Part shown: in pieces, positions 5,581 to 6,804 of the stretch
Position numbering within the stretch: the stretch's first letter is position 1
Layout of the letters: every line of letters starts with the position of its first letter
NCBI GenBank assembly: GCA_937923585.1
Contig: CALDSM010000476.1
Location: 1-6,804, forward strand
Direction: 5' to 3'
Source: an uncultured bacterium
GTDB taxonomy: Bacteria; Hydrogenedentota; Hydrogenedentia; Hydrogenedentales; CAITNO01
DNA length: 6,804 nucleotides
Position numbers and translations under genes: made by a program
The notes under the pieces: generated by a model
What the model saw: the letters and a program-made list of their open reading frames with translations, nothing else
Database searches by the model: none
Told to the model about the DNA's origin: nothing

Positions 5581-6732
5581 TCACTCTGCGCCTTGCCGCC
5601 GTATCACCGCTGTAACCTCCCGTCCCACGGCCTTCTTCACCTCCAGGACTCCCTGCGGCAGCGGCATCGCGTGCAGCGTGTCCGCCAGTCGCGCCATGGA
5701 ACCCTCATAGTCAATCCGGACCCGCGCCAGCGCCGGCGACACCATCAATTCTTCCACGCCCGCCACGTCGGCCTCCCTGCGCAGCGCCTCTGTTATCTCA
5801 TGCACAGTCGCCTCACCGCCGGGTTGCTCTATGGTGAGCAGGACGCGGTCCTTTTCCTCCCGGCCCAGCAGTGTCAGCACCACCGCCACCGTCGTGTCGG
5901 TCACCAGCTTTCCCGCCGCGTCCGAGATGGCCTGGTCGCCCCCTTCGCGCGGATCCCCGCTTTGCACCACCGCCTCCGCCCCCAGTGCCTCCGTCATCTT
6001 GCCGTCCGCGCCGGAGAAAATGCGCAGGGCCACGCGCGCCCGGTTCTTGGTCATGTCGGGTGCGGTCGGCAGGGGTTCGTGTTCAGAGGCGGCCTGCGCC
6101 GTGATGACCACCTTCTGAAGATTCTCCCTGGCAAAGCGGGAGCCGTCTTCCACACTGCCGCTGATCACCGCCAGCAGTTTCTCGGCATTGTATGCCCCGG
6201 CCAGCGTGTCCGATCCCACAACATTGAACCCGTACTTCTCCAGACCCTCGCGCAACACCAGAAATGCCGCGCCCGCCCCGACCCTGGGGGACGTTTCCGG
6301 TGTGGGCTGCTCGGACACCACCAGCAGCACGGACGAGTTCTTGGGCAGCCGCGGCAACATGGCCGCGGCGACATCCTGCCGCAGCGGCTTTTCCAGGACG
6401 TATGCGTCTATTTCCACCGTGGTGGTGTTGTTCACGGTGTCGCAACGCAGCAGATCATAGCGCTGAATGTAGCCCGACGCGTGCCGCAGCAGCGCGCGAA
6501 ACGGGGCGAGGTCCTCCATGCCAATCAGGGAGCGCAGCACGTCGGTGATGATTTGCTCCTGCGCGTTCGCGACGGCGTTGTTGCGCGCCGTCATGCCCAC
6601 GCCGTCCGCGTGTCCGGTCATGCGCACCGTGAACACGTCCTCCTCCGCGCGGGCTGCGGGGCTGAGCCCATAGAGAAGCGCCGCGACGCCCAAAAGGACG
6701 CGCGGCGCACTGTGAGCGGGGAAAAGGCGCAT
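5581..6732 (-). CDS. Secreted FlgT/LPP20-like protein of unknown function
   Basis: This 383-residue protein has a signal peptide with cleavage probably after A29 (SPAARA/EED), so it is exported to the periplasm or envelope. Residues about 33-125 resemble the FlgT/LPP20 N-terminal domain. They show the opening pattern GHADGVGMTARNNAVANAQE, a long helix, SGYIQRYDLL and TVEIDAYVLEKPLRQDV. Residues about 130-285 (VLLVVSEQ, GFNVVGSD, ARVALRIFS, then an Ala-rich helix) resemble the middle domain that follows in such proteins. Residues about 295-380 look like a small alpha/beta domain (HEITEALRREADVAGVEEL, then ARVRIDYEGSMARLADTL), perhaps ferredoxin-like. It starts 6 bases after the stop of the gene before it, with no clear ribosome binding site, so translational coupling is likely. 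Without flagellar neighbours in the window, a flagellar role is not supported. It converges on the glycosyltransferase gene with a 36-base gap in which no clear terminator is seen. Confidence 0.75.
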   Translation of the reverse strand: MRLFPAHSAPRVLLGVAALLYGLSPAARAEEDVFTVRMTGHADGVGMTARNNAVANAQEQIITDVLRSLIGMEDLAPFRALLRHASGYIQRYDLLRCDTVNNTTTVEIDAYVLEKPLRQDVAAAMLPRLPKNSSVLLVVSEQPTPETSPRVGAGAAFLVLREGLEKYGFNVVGSDTLAGAYNAEKLLAVISGSVEDGSRFARENLQKVVITAQAASEHEPLPTAPDMTKNRARVALRIFSGADGKMTEALGAEAVVQSGDPREGGDQAISDAAGKLVTDTTVAVVLTLLGREEKDRVLLTIEQPGGEATVHEITEALRREADVAGVEELMVSPALARVRIDYEGSMARLADTLHAMPLPQGVLEVKKAVGREVTAVIRRQGAE

Positions 6733-6738
6733 CGGATG

Positions 6739-6804
6739 TCAGTCGCGCCCGCGGGCTATGATCAGGATGCGCAGCAACTGGAGCACGGCGGCCGCGGCCG
6801 CGGC
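6739..6804 (-). CDS. C-terminal end of an unidentified upstream gene
   Basis: On the minus strand the frame reads 21 codons, AAAAAAVLQLLRILIIARGRD, to TGA at 6739-6741, and stays open to the window edge. The tail is Ala-rich, then hydrophobic, then basic/acidic. It might be a membrane or amphipathic helix, but too little is present to assign a family. The 6-base gap to the next start suggests one operon. The frame choice rests only on this spacing and on the lack of another candidate. Confidence 0.45.
   Translation of the reverse strand, partial: AAAAAAVLQLLRILIIARGRD

Noticed and set aside
6784..6804. GC-only GCGGCC tandem at the window edge
   Set aside because: It is explained as alanine codons at the end of the partial minus-strand gene; no independent repeat can be claimed from three units.

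Overview
The window is GC-rich, gene-dense bacterial DNA. It probably comes from a diderm that uses a PEP-CTERM-like C-terminal surface-sorting signal. That type of tail occurs in Proteobacteria, PVC-group and related environmental phyla, but I cannot name the phylum from this sequence alone. No phage, CRISPR array, rRNA, tRNA or transposase gene is visible.

Left part (1-2647, + strand): the end of homoserine dehydrogenase (hom, including its ACT regulatory domain), then threonine synthase (thrC) after a 131-base gap, then a HAD-family phosphatase/phosphomutase gene 8 bases behind thrC. This is a threonine biosynthesis block with a HAD gene probably co-transcribed. The hom-thrC gap holds a possible weak promoter and a clear 7-bp hairpin.

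Junction (2645-2749): a roughly 100-base element made of two palindromes, with 9-bp terminal inverted repeats. It lies between convergent genes, and its first three bases are the stop codon of the HAD gene. It looks like a REPIN or small MITE.

Middle (2763-4507, - strand): the most interesting locus. A strong sigma70-type promoter (TTGCGC, 17 bp, TATAAT) is followed almost at once by a recognisable cobalamin (B12) riboswitch, then by a gene for a secreted 453-residue protein. That protein has a signal peptide, about six beta-propeller-like repeats, an Ig-like domain and a C-terminal Pro-rich/transmembrane/Arg sorting tail. A B12 riboswitch in front of a surface propeller protein suggests a role in B12 capture, similar in concept to the Bacteroides surface propeller BtuG but built on a different anchor. 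This functional link is inference.

Right part: a divergent sigma70-type promoter, 18 bp from the first one, drives a GT2 polyprenyl-phosphate glycosyltransferase (ArnC/GtrB/DPM1-like, + strand). Convergent to it on the - strand is a secreted protein with a FlgT/LPP20-like N-terminal domain. It is preceded, 6 bases upstream, by the last 21 codons of another gene that runs off the window.
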